Positions 56,674 to 57,025 of a stretch of DNA of 57,025 bases are shown one piece after another. The notes beneath the pieces are model-generated. The model was given only the letters and a program-made list of their open reading frames with translations. It ran no database searches and had not been told where the DNA came from. The stretch is from an uncultured Faecalibacterium sp. (lineage in GTDB: Bacteria > Bacillota > Clostridia > Oscillospirales > Ruminococcaceae). Position 1 is the first letter of the stretch; every line of letters begins with the position of its first letter. The translations under genes and the position numbers were made by a program. The stretch spans positions 1-57,025 of the forward strand of contig CAKTGQ010000015.1 of assembly GCA_934561555.1 (NCBI GenBank), given 5' to 3'.

Positions 56674-57025
56674 ACAGTTCTCCCAGAACTTTCTCGGCGT
56701 GGAGCCGGAATGCGGTCAGGTCTGCAAGTTCGTCAAGGATTTTCGCCCGGATCCGCTCGGTGTCTGCACCGCCAGAATTGAAGTGCCTTGCAAGCTGGTT
56801 CAGGTTGCCGCCCACCCTGCTGCACTGGGCAAGCAGAGTGGAAACAGCGGTCAGGGTTTCTTCGCCGCCGCCGGCAACAATGACCGTTTTCTCGATCTTA
56901 ACGTTGTGGATGGCGCGGCGGATAAAAGTGGAGAGGGAGAGATTCAGAAGTTTGCAAGTGAGTTCCAGTGACGCTTTTTCCTCCGCTGTCACACGGAACT
57001 TGATGACGTGCGTTTTGTTGTTCGG
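56645..57025 (-). CDS. MobC-family mobilisation protein, partial (5' end outside window)
   Basis: At least 126 residues; the frame is open to the window edge. The readable N-terminal part HVIKFRVTAEEKASLELTC and the signature RVGGNLNQLARHFN place it in the bacterial MobC family, which aids the relaxase at oriT. C terminus complete and overlapping the relaxase start. The missing start should lie just beyond 57025. Confidence 0.9.
   Translation of the reverse strand, partial: PNNKTHVIKFRVTAEEKASLELTCKLLNLSLSTFIRRAIHNVKIEKTVIVAGGGEETLTAVSTLLAQCSRVGGNLNQLARHFNSGGADTERIRAKILDELADLTAFRLHAEKVLGELYGNAQAYRL

Noticed and set aside
50347..57025. A defence or toxin-antitoxin system in the accessory block
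   Set aside because: No nuclease, restriction, toxin or reverse-transcriptase motif was recognised. The small peptides are single-span and next to hydrolases, which is unlike typical type I toxins with antisense RNA, though that was not excluded by experiment.

Overview
The window is GC-rich and reads as chromosomal DNA of an anaerobic, low-oxygen-adapted Firmicute of the Oscillospiraceae/Ruminococcaceae, most likely Faecalibacterium or a close relative. The grounds are the Clostridia-type gene families (ThrRS under a T-box leader, DUF6472, DUF1622, DUF6061, split transketolase, two-subunit serine dehydratase), the clear sigma-A promoters, and many dispersed palindromic repeats with GAGAGGG ends. 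The genus call is from recall of such genomes, not from a search.

Layout. 0.3-1.4 kb: a GNAT acetyltransferase and a small AraC-type regulator. 1.9-6.3 kb: phosphate uptake operon pstS-pstC-pstA-pstB-phoU (minus strand). 6.5-7.6 kb: two small Tat/lipobox proteins of unknown function. 7.8-9.4 kb: tRNA-Glu, tRNA-Asn, trpS. 9.8-13.3 kb: two SDR enzymes, a cupin, an RpiB-like isomerase and a DUF1622 membrane protein; the second SDR plus isomerase resemble the DhuD/DhuI steps of unsaturated uronate breakdown. 13.4-15.3 kb: an ammonium transporter fused to a PII domain. 15.5-17.6 kb: thrS with its T-box leader. 17.7-25.4 kb: nucleotidyltransferase, small helical protein, degenerate GGDEF protein, malQ, AlaX-type editing protein, trmB, DUF6472 and a CmpB-like membrane protein. 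25.6-28.3 kb: a large EAL protein flanked by two GGDEF-like domains. 28.8-38.1 kb: azlCD, asparaginase, thioredoxin-reductase-like protein with a Crp/Fnr regulator, aldo/keto reductase, prfC, a GNAT-methyltransferase fusion and an HtrA protease. 38.7-49.9 kb: type I pullulanase, a LysR-tyrosine phosphatase fusion, nagB, an ECF S-component behind a structured leader, split transketolase, trigger factor and serine dehydratase.

50.1-57.0 kb: tRNA-Arg followed by an accessory block: DUF6061, a TetR regulator divergent from two (small membrane peptide + alpha/beta hydrolase) pairs, and, on the minus strand, mobilisation genes (MobC, relaxase, ParB-like protein). This looks like the end of an integrated mobilisable element. 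The last gene (mobC) runs off the window; no integrase is visible.

Most unusual observations: the LysR-phosphatase fusion; a 33-35 bp palindrome that is found once inside the ParB-like coding sequence and once 1.3 kb away; the repeated small-peptide/hydrolase pair under a putative TetR operator; orphan structured leaders or tracts at 44.3 kb and 38.2 kb; and a second repeat family whose hairpin arms vary but keep pairing. No defence system, CRISPR array or prophage was recognised.
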